DNA from: Streptomyces sedi
GTDB taxonomy: Bacteria > Actinomycetota > Actinomycetes > Streptomycetales > Streptomycetaceae
Reading direction: 5' to 3'
DNA: 64,000 bases
Assembly: GCF_006335015.1 (NCBI RefSeq)
Contig: NZ_VDGT01000016.1
Coordinates: 81,526 to 145,525 of the forward strand
This document shows, one piece after another, positions 9,134-18,161 of this stretch. The position numbers and the translations under genes were made by a program. The notes under the pieces are model-generated. The model searched no databases, had not been told where the DNA came from, and was given only the letters and a program-made list of their open reading frames with translations. The number at the start of each line of letters is the position of its first letter. Position 1 is the first letter of the stretch.

Positions 9134-10284
9134 CCCTCGCCCTCCCGCAGCCGGGCGGCGGTCAACGCCGCGCGCAGGGCGGTCCTTTCGGCACCGTCGG
9201 GGCCCTGGCCGCCGCGGACGTGGGCGACGAAGTCCTCGGCGATCTGCTCGTCGCTGCGGCCGTCGAGCCGCCCCGCGTATCCGGTGGCCTCGGCGCCGGG
9301 GGGCCGTTCCGGCTCGAAGAGCAGGCTGACGGCGTGCGGGAAGCGGGCGGTGAGCCGGGCCATGGGCTCCTCGGGGCGGATCGGGTCGGTGAGGGTGGCC
9401 TCGACGAACGCGTCGTGGTGCGGGGCGAGTCCGGGGTCCTCCAGCAGCGTCGCGAGCCGGCCGCGCAGCCGGGCCAGCGGGCGTCCCGCGGGGACGTCGA
9501 CGCGCTCGGCGCGCACCGCTCCGGCCGCGTCGAGGTCGACCAGCCACATGGTCTTGCGGTGTCCGGCCTCGGAGAACGAGTAGGGCAGCGGGGAGCCGGA
9601 GTAGCGGACTCGGTCGGTGAGGGTCTGGCAGCCGTGCAGGTGGCCGAGGGCCGCGTAGTGGGCGCCGTCGAAGGTGGCGACGGGCACGGCGGCCACGCCG
9701 CCGACGGTGATGTCCCGTTCGCTGTCGGAGGGTTCGCCGCCGGTGACGAACGCGTGCGCCAGCACCACGCAGCGGGTCCCGGCGGGGCGCGCGGCGAGGT
9801 CGGCGCGGACCCGGTCCATCGCGGCACCCAGCACCGCGGCGTGCCGGGGCGCTTGGGCGCCGAGCGCCTCGCGGGTGAGCGTCGGCTCCAGATAGGGCAG
9901 TCCGTAGACGGCGACCGGCCCGTGCGCGTCGGCCAGCAGGGCGGGCGTGTCGCACTCCTCGGGCCGGGTGCGCAGATGGATGCCGGCGCCCGCCAACAGC
10001 CGTCCGCCGACGCCGAGTCGGTGCGGGGAGTCGTGGTTGCCCGAGATCATCACGGTGGGCACGCCGAGCCCGGCGAGCCGGTGCAGCGCCTCGTCGAAGA
10101 GCCGCACGGCGGCCAGCGGGGGCACCGCCCGGTCGTAGACGTCCCCGGCGACGAGCACGGCGTCGACCCGCTCGGCGCGGGCGACGGCGACCAGGTGGTC
10201 GAGGAACGCCTCCTGCTCCGCGTGCAGGCTCACCCGGTGGAAGGTGCGGCCCAGATGCCAGTCGGAGGTGTGCAGGAACCTCAC
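9130..10284 (-). CDS. sbcD: Nuclease SbcCD subunit D (Mre11-like phosphoesterase)
   Basis: 384 residues. All metallophosphoesterase motifs are visible in order: HTSDWHLG at residues 5-12, VAGDVYDR, SGNHDSPHR, VLAHAF and ALGHLHG, giving the two-metal active site. The C-terminal part (LYSFSEAGHRKTMWLVDLD-like segment and the following capping domain) follows the Mre11/SbcD pattern. It is the catalytic subunit of the SbcCD nuclease. First gene of the two-gene operon, coupled to sbcC by an ATGA overlap. Confidence 0.97.
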   Translation of the reverse strand: MRFLHTSDWHLGRTFHRVSLHAEQEAFLDHLVAVARAERVDAVLVAGDVYDRAVPPLAAVRLFDEALHRLAGLGVPTVMISGNHDSPHRLGVGGRLLAGAGIHLRTRPEECDTPALLADAHGPVAVYGLPYLEPTLTREALGAQAPRHAAVLGAAMDRVRADLAARPAGTRCVVLAHAFVTGGEPSDSERDITVGGVAAVPVATFDGAHYAALGHLHGCQTLTDRVRYSGSPLPYSFSEAGHRKTMWLVDLDAAGAVRAERVDVPAGRPLARLRGRLATLLEDPGLAPHHDAFVEATLTDPIRPEEPMARLTARFPHAVSLLFEPERPPGAEATGYAGRLDGRSDEQIAEDFVAHVRGGQGPDGAERTALRAALTAARLREGEG

Positions 10285-10349
10285 CCGCGCACCGCCGCGC
10301 CGTGCCGCCGTGTCATCCGCCGGGCCCCCTCGTCTCGGTCACCGGGCCG

Positions 10350-10386
10350 ACCCCGGTGGCATGGCGCCCAAGTCTGCCACCGGGGT
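10350..10386 (-). terminator. Hairpin terminator after the pectinase gene
   Basis: A perfect 12-bp inverted repeat, ACCCCGGTGGCA (10350-10361) and TGCCACCGGGGT (10375-10386), with a 13-nt loop. It lies 24 bp past the pectinase stop codon and 66 bp before the sbcD start, both on the minus strand, so it most likely ends the pectinase transcript. No U-tract follows, as is common in Streptomyces. Confidence 0.7.
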
Positions 10387-10409
10387 CTGACAACGCCCGC
10401 GCGGATCGG

Positions 10410-12482
10410 TCAGCCGGCGGCGGGGGTCCAGTCGCCGAACCACGCCTCGGGCGTGTGGCGTTCCGCCTCCTCGTCGCTCAGCTGGGGCCGGTCGGCGCCG
10501 GGTCGGCCGGCGCCGTCGCCGCTGTTGTGGTACTCGGCGAGGCGGGCGCCGGTCCAGGGGAAGCCGCCCATGTCGGTCCAGGGCGCGTCGGCGACGGCCG
10601 CGTCGAGCGTGGAGTCGCGGAAGACGGCCTGCGGGTGGAGCGAGGCGTCGCCGCCGGCGTACCAGGGGCGGCCGAGGCGGTAACTGCCGTCCTCCACGTC
10701 GCCGCTGACGGTGCTGTCCACGAAGAGGAAGCCGTGGTGGTCGGCGGCCGTGGAGGGCGCCGCGACATAGCCGCCGGAGCTGCCGTCGGCGCGGCGGGTG
10801 ACCTCGATCTCACTGCTCTGGACCACGGCGGTGGCGCGGCCGAAGACGAAGTCGACGTTGCCGCGCACCGTGGAGTCGGTGACGAGCACCCGGCCCACCG
10901 TGCCCTTGGACGCGGTGTCCAGCAGCAGGGTGTCCTGGTCGCCGTCGGCGACGATGTTCCGCAGCACGACCTGGTCGGCGGCGGTGCGCAGCGCCACGGC
11001 CTGGTGGCCCTCCTGGTCGGCGTTGGCCGCCTCGTCGAAGTCGTTGGCGAAGGTGAGGTTGGTCGCCTGGAAGTCGTCGGCCTCGACGGTCACGGTGGCG
11101 CTGCCCGAGGTGCCGTAGTTACCGCCGTCGGGGCGTTCGGTGCCGGCCGAGTTGTCGTAGACGATCGTGGCCTGGCCCGGGTCGCCACCGGTACCGACGA
11201 GCCGCAGGTGCGGCCGGTCGGAGGGGACCTTGACGGTCTCCCGGTAGACGCCGGGCTCGATCGCGATGGTGAACGGCGCGTCGTTGCCTGCGGGGACGGC
11301 GTTCACGGCGTCGGCGACCGAGGTGTGGTCGCCGCTGCCGTCGGGGGACACGACGAGGTCGGCGTCGGCCGCCACCTCGGCGTCCGCGGTGCCCGTGGCC
11401 GCGACGGTCGCGGCGGCGACATCGGCCTGCGGCCCGGTGCCCTGGCGCAGCAGCGCGGGCACGTCCTCGGCCGGGTCGAGGGCGTAGTCGTAGAACTCGG
11501 ACGGGTCGAACGCCGAGCCCTGCGTCTCGGCGCGCCCGGAGGTGCCGTCCAGGACGCTGCCGCGTTCGACCAGCTGCGCGTCGGGGTCGGGGTAGTAGGG
11601 GTCGCGGACGTTCTCGAAGTAGCCGTTCTCCAGCACCATCTGGGTGGCGCCCCTGGCGTAGTTGCCGTACGACATGGTGATGTCGCCCGCGGGGTCGTCC
11701 AGCAGGTAGTTGTTGTAGAGGTGGGCGCGCGCGATGTTGTCCGCCGACGGGTTGCGCTGGCCGGTCTCCTCGATCCAGTTGTGGTGGATGGTGATCTCGG
11801 CGGTGACGTTCTCGGTCCAGCCGATGCCGAACGCCTTGTTGTGCTCGCTGAGATGGTTCCAGGAGACCGTCAGATAGGTCGTGTCCTTGCGGCTGTCGAT
11901 CAGCCCGTCGGCCATCCGCGTCAGGTGGTTGTGGTCGATCCACACATGGTGCGCGCCGTCCATCTGGATGGCGTCCCAGTCGTGGGTCTTGCCCTCCCAG
12001 TCACCGTCGTAGGTGTCGCGGATGGTGAGGTTGCGGAGGATGACGTTGTGCGTGCCCTCGCCGAGGAAGAAGCCGCCGACGACGATCTCTCCCGAGGTGC
12101 CGACGCCGACGATGGTCTTGTCGGAGGCCACGGGGATCTCGTCGCCGGTGTTGGCGTACTCGATCGCGCCGTCGACCTGGATGGTGTAGGGCTCCTCGGC
12201 GGTGGCGTACTGACGCAGCTCCTCCTCGGTGGTCACGGTGACGGTCTCGCCGTCCCTGCCGCCGTAGGTGCCGTCCTGGCCGAGCGCGTCGAGCGAGGCG
12301 AAGCCGTCGGCCTCAGCCGGCCACGCGGCAGGCAGGGCGACCGGGTCGCGCTCGGCCGGCGCGCCGTCGGGCGCGCCGGCCAGCGCGGTGCCGGCGAGCG
12401 CGGTGCCCGCGACGGCCAGGGCCGCGCACGACGCCAGCAGTGCGGTGCGGCGTCGGTGGTAACGGGGTGTCGGGTTCGGCAT
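10410..12482 (-). CDS. Secreted bifunctional pectate lyase (PL1) and pectinesterase (CE8)
   Basis: 690 residues. A Sec-type signal peptide (RRRTALLASC then an Ala/Gly-rich core to about residue 36) precedes a family 1 pectate lyase beta-helix: WDAIQMDGAHHVWIDHN, ADGLIDSRKD, and the catalytic-region QRNPSADNIARAHLYNN. After an Ala-rich linker (about residues 350-375) comes a complete family 8 pectin methylesterase: EGHQAVALRT, DGDQDTLLL, NVDFVFGRA and YRLGRPWYA, covering the catalytic Gln, two Asp and Arg. The esterase demethylates pectin so the lyase can cleave the resulting polygalacturonate outside the cell. The fusion puts both steps in one chain. It stands alone, with a terminator behind it. 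Confidence 0.94.
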   Translation of the reverse strand: MPNPTPRYHRRRTALLASCAALAVAGTALAGTALAGAPDGAPAERDPVALPAAWPAEADGFASLDALGQDGTYGGRDGETVTVTTEEELRQYATAEEPYTIQVDGAIEYANTGDEIPVASDKTIVGVGTSGEIVVGGFFLGEGTHNVILRNLTIRDTYDGDWEGKTHDWDAIQMDGAHHVWIDHNHLTRMADGLIDSRKDTTYLTVSWNHLSEHNKAFGIGWTENVTAEITIHHNWIEETGQRNPSADNIARAHLYNNYLLDDPAGDITMSYGNYARGATQMVLENGYFENVRDPYYPDPDAQLVERGSVLDGTSGRAETQGSAFDPSEFYDYALDPAEDVPALLRQGTGPQADVAAATVAATGTADAEVAADADLVVSPDGSGDHTSVADAVNAVPAGNDAPFTIAIEPGVYRETVKVPSDRPHLRLVGTGGDPGQATIVYDNSAGTERPDGGNYGTSGSATVTVEADDFQATNLTFANDFDEAANADQEGHQAVALRTAADQVVLRNIVADGDQDTLLLDTASKGTVGRVLVTDSTVRGNVDFVFGRATAVVQSSEIEVTRRADGSSGGYVAAPSTAADHHGFLFVDSTVSGDVEDGSYRLGRPWYAGGDASLHPQAVFRDSTLDAAVADAPWTDMGGFPWTGARLAEYHNSGDGAGRPGADRPQLSDEEAERHTPEAWFGDWTPAAG

Positions 12483-12563
12483 CGGGTCCCCTCGGGGTCG
12501 GTGTTCTCCCCGTGAGTGGCCGCCGGGGCGGCCGAGGTTGCCGCCGCACTCCGTGCGGGCGTC

Positions 12564-13256
12564 TCAGCGGGGCCGCAGCGCCGCCAGTTGTTCGGCGAAC
12601 GGGGTGACCCTCAGTCCCGAACTCCCCCGCTCCGCGGTCCCTTCGGCCGACGGCTCGGCCGCCTCGGACGGTGCGCGTGGCCCCGTCTCCCCCGCCCGCG
12701 CGGACAGCAGCGCGGCCAACTCGCCCGCCGCGCGGCTGATCCGGGTGGGCAGGGTGTCGGTGAGCGGGTCGCCGTCGCCGCCCCAGTCCTCGGCGGCGGC
12801 GAAGACGGCCGTCGGGACCACGGCGGCCCGCAGATAGGAGAAGAGCGGGCGCATCGCGTGCTCCAGCACCAGGGAGTGGCGCGCGGTGCCGCCGGTGGCG
12901 GCGAGCAGCACGGGGGTGCCGGTCAGCGCCGTCGGCTCGAACAGGTCGAAGAACGACTTGAACAGCCCGCTGTAGGAGGCGGCGAAGACGGGCGTCACCG
13001 CGATGACGGCGTCCGCCCGTTCCACGGTCTCGACGGCCTCCCGCAGCGCGGGCGCGGGGAAGCCGGTGACGAGGTTTCCCGCGATGTCGGTCGCCAGGTC
13101 GCGGAGTTCGACGACGCGGGTCTCCACGGGCGCTCCGGCGTCGGCGAGCGGGCGGCGGGTCGCCTCGGCGAGCCGGTCGGCCAGCAGCCGGGTCGACGAC
13201 GGCTGGCTCAGCCCGGCGGTGACCACCACCAGGGTGCGCGGGGTGGGCGACGTCAT
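12564..13256 (-). CDS. NADPH-dependent FMN reductase (flavodoxin-fold, MsuE/CE1759 type)
   Basis: 230 residues. The flavodoxin-like fold shows TLVVVTAGLSQPSSTRLLAD at the N-terminus (phosphate loop), VTPVFAASYSGLFKSFFDLF in the middle, and VLLAATGGTARHSLVLEHAM. It would supply reduced FMN to the luciferase-like monooxygenase encoded 29 bp upstream in the same operon. The last 45 residues are a Pro/Glu/Arg tail without obvious domain. The ATG at 13256 sits at the expected fold boundary. Confidence 0.9.
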   Translation of the reverse strand: MTSPTPRTLVVVTAGLSQPSSTRLLADRLAEATRRPLADAGAPVETRVVELRDLATDIAGNLVTGFPAPALREAVETVERADAVIAVTPVFAASYSGLFKSFFDLFEPTALTGTPVLLAATGGTARHSLVLEHAMRPLFSYLRAAVVPTAVFAAAEDWGGDGDPLTDTLPTRISRAAGELAALLSARAGETGPRAPSEAAEPSAEGTAERGSSGLRVTPFAEQLAALRPR

Positions 13257-13285
13257 GGGTCGACTCCTTGTCGGTGCGGGGGCGT

Positions 13286-14383
13286 TCAGGCGGAGGAGGC
13301 GGCCGTGCGCTGCCGTTCGGCGGCGACGCGCGCGACGTGGGTCGGGCCCTCGGGAACGTCGGCCGGGCGGCCGGCGGCGAACTCCCGGCGCAGCACGGGG
13401 ACGATCTCCTCGCCGAGGATGTCCAGCTGCTCCAGCACGGTCTTCAGCGGCAGCCCCGCGTGGTCGATCAGGAACAGCTGGCGCTGGTAGTCGCCGAAGG
13501 TCTCGCGGAAGGTGAGCGTCTTCTCGATCGCCTCCTGCGGGCTGCCGACGGTCAGCGGGGTCTGCTCCGTGAACTCCTCCAGCGAGGGGCCGTGCCCGTA
13601 GACCGGCGCGTTGTCGAAGTACGGCCTGAACTCCCGCACGGCGTCCTGCGAGCTGCGCCGCACGAACAGCTGCCCGCCGAGGCCGACCACGGCCTGCTCG
13701 GGGGTGCCGTGCCCGTAGTGGGCGTAACGCTCCCGGTAGAGGCCGATCAGCTGCTGGAAGTGCTCCTTGGGCCAGAAGATATGGTTCGCGAAGAAGCCGT
13801 CGCCGTAGAACGCCGCCTGCTCGGCGATCTCCGGGCTGCGGATCGAGCCGTGCCAGACGAACGGCGGCACGCCGTCCAGCGGCCTGGGCGTCGAGGTGAA
13901 GCCCTGGAGCGGGGTGCGGAAGCGCCCCTTCCAGTCGACCACGTCCTCGTTCCACAGCTCGCGCAGCAGCGCGTAGTTCTCGATGGCCAGCGGGATGCCC
14001 TGGCGGATGTCCTGGCCGAACCACGGGTAGACCGGGCCGGTGTTGCCCCGGCCCATCATCAGGTCCACGCGGCCGTCGGCCAGGTGCTGGAGCGTGGCGT
14101 AGTCCTCGGCGATCTTCACCGGGTCGTTGGTGGTGATCAGCGTCGTCGAGGTGGAGAGGATCAGCCGCTCGGTGCGGGCGGCGATCCAGCCCAGCAGGGT
14201 GGTGGGCGAGGAGGGCACGAACGGCGGGTTGTGGTGCTCGCCCGTCGCGAAGACGTCGAGCCCGACCTCCTCGGCCTTCCGCGCGATGGTCAGCATCGCC
14301 TTGATCCGCTCGTGCTCGGTCGGCGCCCTCCCGGTCGTCGGGTCGGGGGTGACATCACCGACGGTGAAGATCCCGAACTGCAT
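13286..14383 (-). CDS. LLM-class flavin-dependent monooxygenase (CE1758 family)
   Basis: 365 residues with the bacterial-luciferase fold: MQFGIFTVGDVTPDP at the start, GLDVFATGEHHNPPFV, ILSTSTTLITTNDPVKIAEDYATL, GRVDLMMGRGNTGPVYPWFG, and SPQEAIEKTL near the end. The enzyme uses FMNH2 and oxygen; the substrate is unknown. It is paired with an FMN reductase gene immediately downstream, a common two-component monooxygenase arrangement. The ATG at 14383 follows a GGAGGTGGG ribosome site, so an in-frame extension starting at 14458 is rejected. An inverted repeat at 14400-14415 lies directly in front. Confidence 0.92.
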   Translation of the reverse strand: MQFGIFTVGDVTPDPTTGRAPTEHERIKAMLTIARKAEEVGLDVFATGEHHNPPFVPSSPTTLLGWIAARTERLILSTSTTLITTNDPVKIAEDYATLQHLADGRVDLMMGRGNTGPVYPWFGQDIRQGIPLAIENYALLRELWNEDVVDWKGRFRTPLQGFTSTPRPLDGVPPFVWHGSIRSPEIAEQAAFYGDGFFANHIFWPKEHFQQLIGLYRERYAHYGHGTPEQAVVGLGGQLFVRRSSQDAVREFRPYFDNAPVYGHGPSLEEFTEQTPLTVGSPQEAIEKTLTFRETFGDYQRQLFLIDHAGLPLKTVLEQLDILGEEIVPVLRREFAAGRPADVPEGPTHVARVAAERQRTAASSA

Positions 14384-14399
14384 CGCACCCACCTCCGTT

Positions 14400-14415
14400 A
14401 GTTGATTGTTCAACT
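14400..14415. promoter_or_regulatory. Inverted repeat, possible repressor site of the monooxygenase operon
   Basis: AGTTGATTGTTCAACT has 6-bp arms (AGTTGA and TCAACT) separated by four bases. It lies 16 bp upstream of the monooxygenase start, overlapping where a promoter or ribosome site would be. The TTGA...TCAA form resembles MarR-family operators, but no MarR gene is adjacent. Confidence 0.4.
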
Positions 14416-14518
14416 TGCTCGCGGCAACGGTATCCCCCGCCGGTCTATTCCACCCCACCGGGTACCCGTTTCGCGGGGTCTCCCCAGGCCCGCCGGGAAC
14501 ACCGGTCGGGCGGGGCCG

Positions 14519-15145
14519 TCAGGCGGCGTCGTGGGTCTCCCCGCCCGGGGTGAGGCGGGCGGCGCCGGCCGTGGCGGAGGCGAGCCAGGCGGCGAAGCCG
14601 TCCAGCTCGGCGGCGGGGAGCGCCAGCGTGAGCGTGACCTCGGAGCCGTAGGCGACGTCCCGCACCGGGTGACCCAGGGCGCGCACCTCGTTCTCCAGCC
14701 GGCCGGCCCTGGCGTGGTCGACGGTGACCGTGGCCAGGCGCAGCCGCCGCCTGGGGACCAGCGGGTGGGCGTCCAGCGCGGCGCCGACCGCGCCGCCGTA
14801 GGCGCGGATCAGGCCGCCGGCGCCCAGCTTGGTGCCGCCGAACCAGCGGGTCACCACGGCCACGGCGAAGCGCGCCTCGCGGCGCAGCAGCATGTTCAGC
14901 ATGGGCTGCCCCGCCGTGCCCGAGGGCTCACCGTCGTCCGAGGCGCGCCGCACGTCGGCGTCCGAGCCGATCACATAGGCGAAGCAGTGGTGGCTCGCCG
15001 CCGGGTGCCGCTCCCTGGCCCGCGCGACCCGGGCGAGCGCCGCCTCCTCCGTCGCTGCCGGCGCCAGCACGCACAGGAAGCGCGAACGGTTGACCTCGGT
15101 CTCGTGCGCGCCCTCGGCGGCGACGGTCAGATAGGTGTCGGGCAC
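14519..15145 (-). CDS. IMPACT/YigZ family protein
   Basis: 208 residues. The N-terminal UPF0029 domain shows VNRSRFLCVLAP, ASHHCFAYVIG, SDDGEPSGTAGQPML and VVTRWFGGTKLGAGGLIRAYGGAV, all diagnostic of the YigZ/IMPACT family; the C-terminal DUF1949-like domain follows. Family members are linked to translation regulation or ribosome-associated stress, but the bacterial biochemical role is unsettled. A GTG start at 15145 (VPDTYLTV) is chosen since conserved sequence begins there; longer upstream frames run into the divergent CoA-binding gene. Confidence 0.9.
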   Translation of the reverse strand: MPDTYLTVAAEGAHETEVNRSRFLCVLAPAATEEAALARVARARERHPAASHHCFAYVIGSDADVRRASDDGEPSGTAGQPMLNMLLRREARFAVAVVTRWFGGTKLGAGGLIRAYGGAVGAALDAHPLVPRRRLRLATVTVDHARAGRLENEVRALGHPVRDVAYGSEVTLTLALPAAELDGFAAWLASATAGAARLTPGGETHDAA

Positions 15146-15209
15146 GGCCCCAGCGTAGGCAACGGCGCCCGGCGGGAATGCCGGAGGGCGCCCGCGGGTT
15201 GTGGGGCGC

Positions 15210-15617
15210 ATGTACGGAGACCAGGAGACCGTTCGCCGGATCCTTGAGGAGACCGGGCCCGTCTGGGCCGTCGTCGGGCTGTCGAACAACCGGGCGCGGG
15301 CCGCCCACGGGGTGGCCGAGGTGCTGCGGGCGGCGGGCAAGCGGGTGGTGCCCGTGCACCCGAAGGCCGAGGAGGTGGCCGGGGAGCGGGGGTTCGCCTC
15401 GTTGGCCGAGGTGCCGTTCCCGGTCGACGTGGTGGATGTCTTCGTCAACAGCGCGCAGGCCGGCGAGGTCGCCGACCAGGCGGTGGCGATCGGCGCGAAG
15501 GCCGTGTGGTTCCAGCTCGGGGTGGTCGACGAGGACGCGTTCCGCCGCACCACGGAGGCCGGCCTTGCCATGGTGATGGACCGCTGCCCGGCGATCGAGC
15601 TGCCCCGGCTCCGGTGA
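15210..15617 (+). CDS. CoA-binding domain protein (YccU family)
   Basis: 135 residues forming a single Rossmann-like CoA-binding domain: VWAVVGLSNNRARAAHGVAEVL, KRVVPVHPKAEEV, VDVVDVFVNSAQAGEVADQAV, AKAVWFQLGVVDEDA and MDRCPAIELPRL. Function of the free-standing domain is unknown; it binds CoA or a nucleotide in related structures. ATG at 15210 chosen, nine bases inside a GTG at 15201. A strong hairpin follows the stop codon. Confidence 0.88.
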   Translation: MYGDQETVRRILEETGPVWAVVGLSNNRARAAHGVAEVLRAAGKRVVPVHPKAEEVAGERGFASLAEVPFPVDVVDVFVNSAQAGEVADQAVAIGAKAVWFQLGVVDEDAFRRTTEAGLAMVMDRCPAIELPRLR

Positions 15618-15620
15618 CGC

Positions 15621-15646
15621 GGACCCCGCCGCGAACGGCGGGGTCC
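15621..15646 (+). terminator. Hairpin terminator after the CoA-binding gene
   Basis: GGACCCCGCCG and CGGCGGGGTCC pair perfectly over 11 bp around a CGAA tetraloop, starting four bases after the stop codon. Confidence 0.75.
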
Positions 15647-15867
15647 CGGTGACGCCCCCCTGAGTCCCAACTCCCCCTTCTGCCGCGCTTCTTGACAGCT
15701 CACAGGGCCGCTTCTACGTTCCCACCGCAACGAGCAGCCCGGCCGGACCCGGTCGGGCTCCCGCGCCGGTCGGCCCGCACCCCCGGTCGGACGGCCGGCG
15801 CCTCCGCGTGGGAGGTAGCCGTGCAGCGCGGTGCGACGTCCCCCGCGGTCGGCGGAAGGCGTTCCTC

Positions 15868-17667
15868 ATGCTGACCGACAACCTCGCCGTCCTGAGCCTT
15901 CTGGCCCTGGCGCCGATCCTGCTCGTCGGACTCCTGCTGGTGGGGCTGCGTTGGCCCGCCACCCGGGCGATGCCGGCCGGCTATCTGCTCGTCGTCGTGA
16001 TCGCGATGCTCTTCTGGGAGGTGGGCGCCGCCGAGGTGGCCGCCTCCTCGCTCCAGGGGCTGATCATCGCCCTCACCCTCCTCTACATCATCTTCGGCGC
16101 GCTGCTGCTGCTCGCCACCCTCGACGCCAGCGGCGCCCTGCGCACCATCCGCTCCGCGTTCACCCAGATCAGCCCGGACCGCCGGGTGCAGGCGATCATC
16201 GTGGGGTGGCTCTTCGGCAGCTTCATCGAGGGCGCCTCCGGCTTCGGCACGCCCGCCGCCGTGGTCGCGCCGCTGATGCTCGCCCTCGGCTTCCCCGCGC
16301 TGGCCGCCGTCATGGTGGGCCTGATCATCCAGAGCACCCCCGTGAGCTTCGGCGCGGTGGGCACGCCGATGCTGGTGGGGGTCAACGACGGTCTCAGCGG
16401 CTCCGCGGCCGAGACCCGGCTGGCCGAGCGGGGCACCGCGCTCGGCGACTACGTGCCCGAGGTCGCGGTGCAGGTGGCGCTGCTGCACACGCTCGTCGGC
16501 ACCCTGGTACCGCTGTTCGTGGTCTGCCTGCTGACCCGCTACTTCGGCGCGCGGCGCAGCCTCGGCGAGGGGCTGGAGGTGGCGCCGTTCGCGCTGTTCG
16601 CCGCGTTCGCCATGACGGTGCCCTATCTCGCGGTCGCGGTCCTCTTCGGCCCCGAGTTCCCCTCCCTGCTCGGCGGTCTGATCGGGCTGGTCGTCGTGAT
16701 GGTCGCCACCCGGCGGGGCTTCCTCCAGCCCACGCGCGCCTGGGACTTCGAGCCGCGCGAACGCTGGCTGCCCGAGTGGAGCGGCTCCGTCAGGCCCGAC
16801 ATGAGCGAGGCGACCGCCGGCGACATGCCCGTCGCCAGGGCCTGGCTCCCCTATCTGGTGGTCGCCGGGCTGCTCGTCGTCACCCGGTTGCCACAACTCC
16901 CGCTCAAGGAGTGGCTGTCGGGGATCACCTGGGAGTGGAACGGCATTCTGGGCACCCCGGTGGCGCAGGCCGTGGAGCCCGTCTTCCTGCCCGGGTTCCT
17001 CTTCCTGCTGACCGTGGGGGTGAGCTATCCGCTCTTCCGGATGAGGCGCCGGCAGATCGTCGCGTCCTGGCGGGTGGCCGGACGGCAGATCGTCAGCGCG
17101 GGGATCGCGCTGCTCTTCGCCGTCCCGCTGGTCCGGGTGTTCATCAACTCCGGCCCCGACTTCAACTCCACGGGCCTGGAGAGCATGCCGCTGACCCTGG
17201 CGACCGGGGCGGCCGACCTCGCGGGCGGCGCGTGGCCGATGTTCGCGCCCTGGGTCGGCGCGCTGGGCGCCTTCGTCGCGGGCAGCAACACCATCAGCAA
17301 CCTGATGTTCTCCCTCTTCCAGTTCTCCACCGCCGAGCAGATCGGCATCAGCGCCAAGACGGTCGTCGCCGCGCAGGCCGTCGGCGGGGCGGCGGGCAAC
17401 ATGGTGACGGTCCACAACGTCGTCGCCGCCTGCGCGACCGTCGGACTGATCGGCAGGGAGGGACTGCTGATCCGCAAGACGGTCCTGCCGATGGTGTACT
17501 ACTGCCTCGCCGCCGGGACGCTCGCCTCGGTCTTCGTGTACGGGGTCGGCCTCAACGCCGGCACCGTCGGACTCGTCCTGCTGGTCGCGGCGCTGGCCGC
17601 CTTCGCCGCCCGCGCCTGGCGCCGCCGGCCACGGGACGCCGGTTCCGGGGAGCACGAGCGGCGCTGA
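15868..17667 (+). CDS. L-lactate permease family transporter (LctP)
   Basis: 599 residues with about 13 membrane segments. Family hallmarks include FIEGASGFGTPAAVVAPLML, STPVSFGAVGTPMLVGV, FVAGSNTISNLMFSLFQF and GGAAGNMVTVHNVVAACATVGL. These proteins take up L-lactate, D-lactate or glycolate with protons. No lactate dehydrogenase genes are adjacent, so lactate versus glycolate cannot be decided. The ATG at 15868 matches the family N-terminus (LAVLSLLALAPILLV); an in-frame upstream start would add 20 Arg-rich residues. About 220 bp of non-coding sequence precedes it. Confidence 0.93.
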   Translation: MLTDNLAVLSLLALAPILLVGLLLVGLRWPATRAMPAGYLLVVVIAMLFWEVGAAEVAASSLQGLIIALTLLYIIFGALLLLATLDASGALRTIRSAFTQISPDRRVQAIIVGWLFGSFIEGASGFGTPAAVVAPLMLALGFPALAAVMVGLIIQSTPVSFGAVGTPMLVGVNDGLSGSAAETRLAERGTALGDYVPEVAVQVALLHTLVGTLVPLFVVCLLTRYFGARRSLGEGLEVAPFALFAAFAMTVPYLAVAVLFGPEFPSLLGGLIGLVVVMVATRRGFLQPTRAWDFEPRERWLPEWSGSVRPDMSEATAGDMPVARAWLPYLVVAGLLVVTRLPQLPLKEWLSGITWEWNGILGTPVAQAVEPVFLPGFLFLLTVGVSYPLFRMRRRQIVASWRVAGRQIVSAGIALLFAVPLVRVFINSGPDFNSTGLESMPLTLATGAADLAGGAWPMFAPWVGALGAFVAGSNTISNLMFSLFQFSTAEQIGISAKTVVAAQAVGGAAGNMVTVHNVVAACATVGLIGREGLLIRKTVLPMVYYCLAAGTLASVFVYGVGLNAGTVGLVLLVAALAAFAARAWRRRPRDAGSGEHERR

Positions 17668-17768
17668 CCGTCACGACGCCGGAACGGGGCGCGGGGCGGG
17701 GGCCGTTGTCAGTGGTCGCCGCTACGGTGGGTCACCGGAAGAGCGTCAGGGGACCACGGGAGGCCGGC

Positions 17769-18161
17769 ATGGGGGCGCGCGAAACGGAAGCACACCGCGA
17801 GGGCCGGGCCCGTGCGCACGAGGTGCGCGCCGTCGTCATCGCTGGCGGGCCGCTGCCGGCGGTCGTGCTGATGGCGCTCCACCGGCTGCTGCGCCTGGGC
17901 GTCTACGAGGTGCGCCGGCGCGTGGCGCGGGGCCAACCGCTGGTCGACGTCGTGCTGTTCCGCAAGGACCAGCGGGAGGTCGGCGAGGTGCTGAGCGCGG
18001 TGCTCGACCTGCTGGCCCCGTACCCGCACCGCGTGCACCAGTGCCCGGGCGACGCGCCCCCGGCGGAGGGGAACCGCTACGCGCCGGCCACGCTGCGGCG
18101 CGTCATAGCCCAGGCCGCGGATGGCCGCCGGCGGCCGGTCATCCTTCGAGTAGAGGGGTGA
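17769..18161 (+). CDS. Conserved small protein of unknown function
   Basis: 130 residues, soluble. Not recognised. The core HEVRAVVIAGGPLPAVVLMALHRLLRLGVYEVRRRV alternates hydrophobic and basic residues, then LVDVVLFRKDQREVGEVLSAVLDLL suggests an alpha/beta fold. The ATG at 17769 is chosen because sequence before it is the non-coding gap after the lactate permease. Its last 23 bases overlap the end of the convergent ATP-grasp gene, so one of the two stops could be functionally shared or a short antisense overlap exists. Confidence 0.6.
   Translation: MGARETEAHREGRARAHEVRAVVIAGGPLPAVVLMALHRLLRLGVYEVRRRVARGQPLVDVVLFRKDQREVGEVLSAVLDLLAPYPHRVHQCPGDAPPAEGNRYAPATLRRVIAQAADGRRRPVILRVEG

Noticed and set aside
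6125..9583. 1152-residue plus-strand open frame opposite sbcC/sbcD
   Set aside because: Gly/Ala/Arg low-complexity translation; the minus strand encodes complete SbcC and SbcD with all motifs.
10302..12515. 737-residue plus-strand open frame opposite the pectinase
   Set aside because: Val/Gly/Asp-rich antisense shadow; the minus-strand protein has signal peptide and catalytic motifs.
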